A stretch of DNA of 42,341 nt from an uncultured Porphyromonadaceae bacterium (GTDB lineage: Bacteria; Bacteroidota; Bacteroidia; Bacteroidales; Muribaculaceae), in NCBI GenBank assembly GCA_947174335.1, contig CAMWIM010000013.1, forward strand, positions 1-42,341, in the 5' to 3' direction. Below are positions 42,175 to 42,341 of the stretch, in pieces. The position numbers were made by a program, and so were the translations under genes. The notes beneath the pieces are model-generated. The model searched no databases. It saw only the letters and a program-made list of their open reading frames with translations, and was not told the DNA's origin. The first letter of the stretch is position 1. Each line of letters opens with the position of its first letter.

Positions 42175-42341
42175 TTATTCGGTTACATGTTCAGTTTCAG
42201 CACTTTCAGTGTCGCCATCTTCTTCATCGTCATCGCCTCCGGCTCCATAGCCGAGACCAACTTCGAGAGTGATTTTAGCAGTAATCGGAATTCTCATTCC
42301 GGGCGTAAGCGGCAATCCGTTGTAATGTGCGCCAAGCACAA
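42175..42341 (-). CDS. C-terminus of a PASTA-domain-like protein (5' end outside window)
   Basis: A minus-strand open frame enters from the right edge, ends at TAA (42177-42175) and encodes a fragment of about 54 residues: VLGAHYNGLPLTPGMRIPI, then TAKITLEVGLG, then a Gly/Asp/Glu-rich tail (GAGGDDDEEDGDTESAETE). The G-MRIPITAKITLEVGLG pattern looks like the last strand of a PASTA repeat. In Bacteroidales a PASTA protein commonly precedes an rluA-class gene; that neighbourhood is recalled, not shown here. Its stop is 11 nt before the rluD start, so the two are likely coupled. Confidence 0.65.
   Translation of the reverse strand, partial: VLGAHYNGLPLTPGMRIPITAKITLEVGLGYGAGGDDDEEDGDTESAETEHVTE

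Overview
The window looks like a chromosomal segment of a gut-type Bacteroidales, probably Muribaculaceae or a close relative. This is inferred from gene content and promoter style; no 16S is present. The evidence is: Bacteroidetes promoters (TTG, about 19-20 nt, then TAnnTTTG) and a lack of strong Shine-Dalgarno sites; many SPII lipoproteins; a glutaminyl-tRNA synthetase; a Bacteroidetes-type PurM; a GH78 rhamnosidase and a GH3 enzyme; and DcaP-like and FadL-like outer membrane proteins. No phage, transposase, CRISPR, rRNA or tRNA gene was seen.

Layout. 1-3663: the end of cdsA, purM, an MltF-like lytic transglycosylase lipoprotein and a DUF3332-like lipoprotein, closed by a terminator. 3669-5002: rsmG and a metallo-beta-lactamase-fold hydrolase from a clear promoter. 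4986-12514 (minus): a clpP-clpX-recQ-glnS-TPR gene string read from one good promoter. 12597-16156: a small DUF308/HdeD membrane protein, then a promoter, a secreted Trp-rich repeat protein and a FadL/OmpP1-type barrel. 16212-24600: a dense operon-like run with cardiolipin synthase, a divergent ThiE/TenI-like protein, a flippase-like membrane protein, kdsB, an M16-like protein lacking the zinc site, a GH3 glycosidase and an endonuclease/exonuclease/phosphatase lipoprotein. Its envelope-lipid and LPS genes suggest a cell-envelope theme. 24648-32408: a lipid kinase, GH78 rhamnosidase, EamA transporter, two OmpA-like proteins, hpt, adk and a small acidic protein. 34227-42341: an AspT/YidE-type transporter, pnp, a ROK glucokinase, a DcaP-like porin, an rluD-type pseudouridine synthase and the C-terminus of a PASTA-like protein.

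The part least explained by known families is 32555-34060. A strong promoter precedes a segment of about 260 nt with three approximately 60-nt tandem units and nested long-range complementarities that predict a rod-like folded RNA. Two AT-rich overlapping genes follow, encoding an exported protein and a lipoprotein of unknown function, and then a terminator. This looks like an accessory cassette set between conserved housekeeping genes and is the best candidate here for something undescribed.

Most other genes are recognisable housekeeping or envelope genes. Starts were corrected where the longest open frame began with TTG or GTG upstream of an ATG with a signal peptide.
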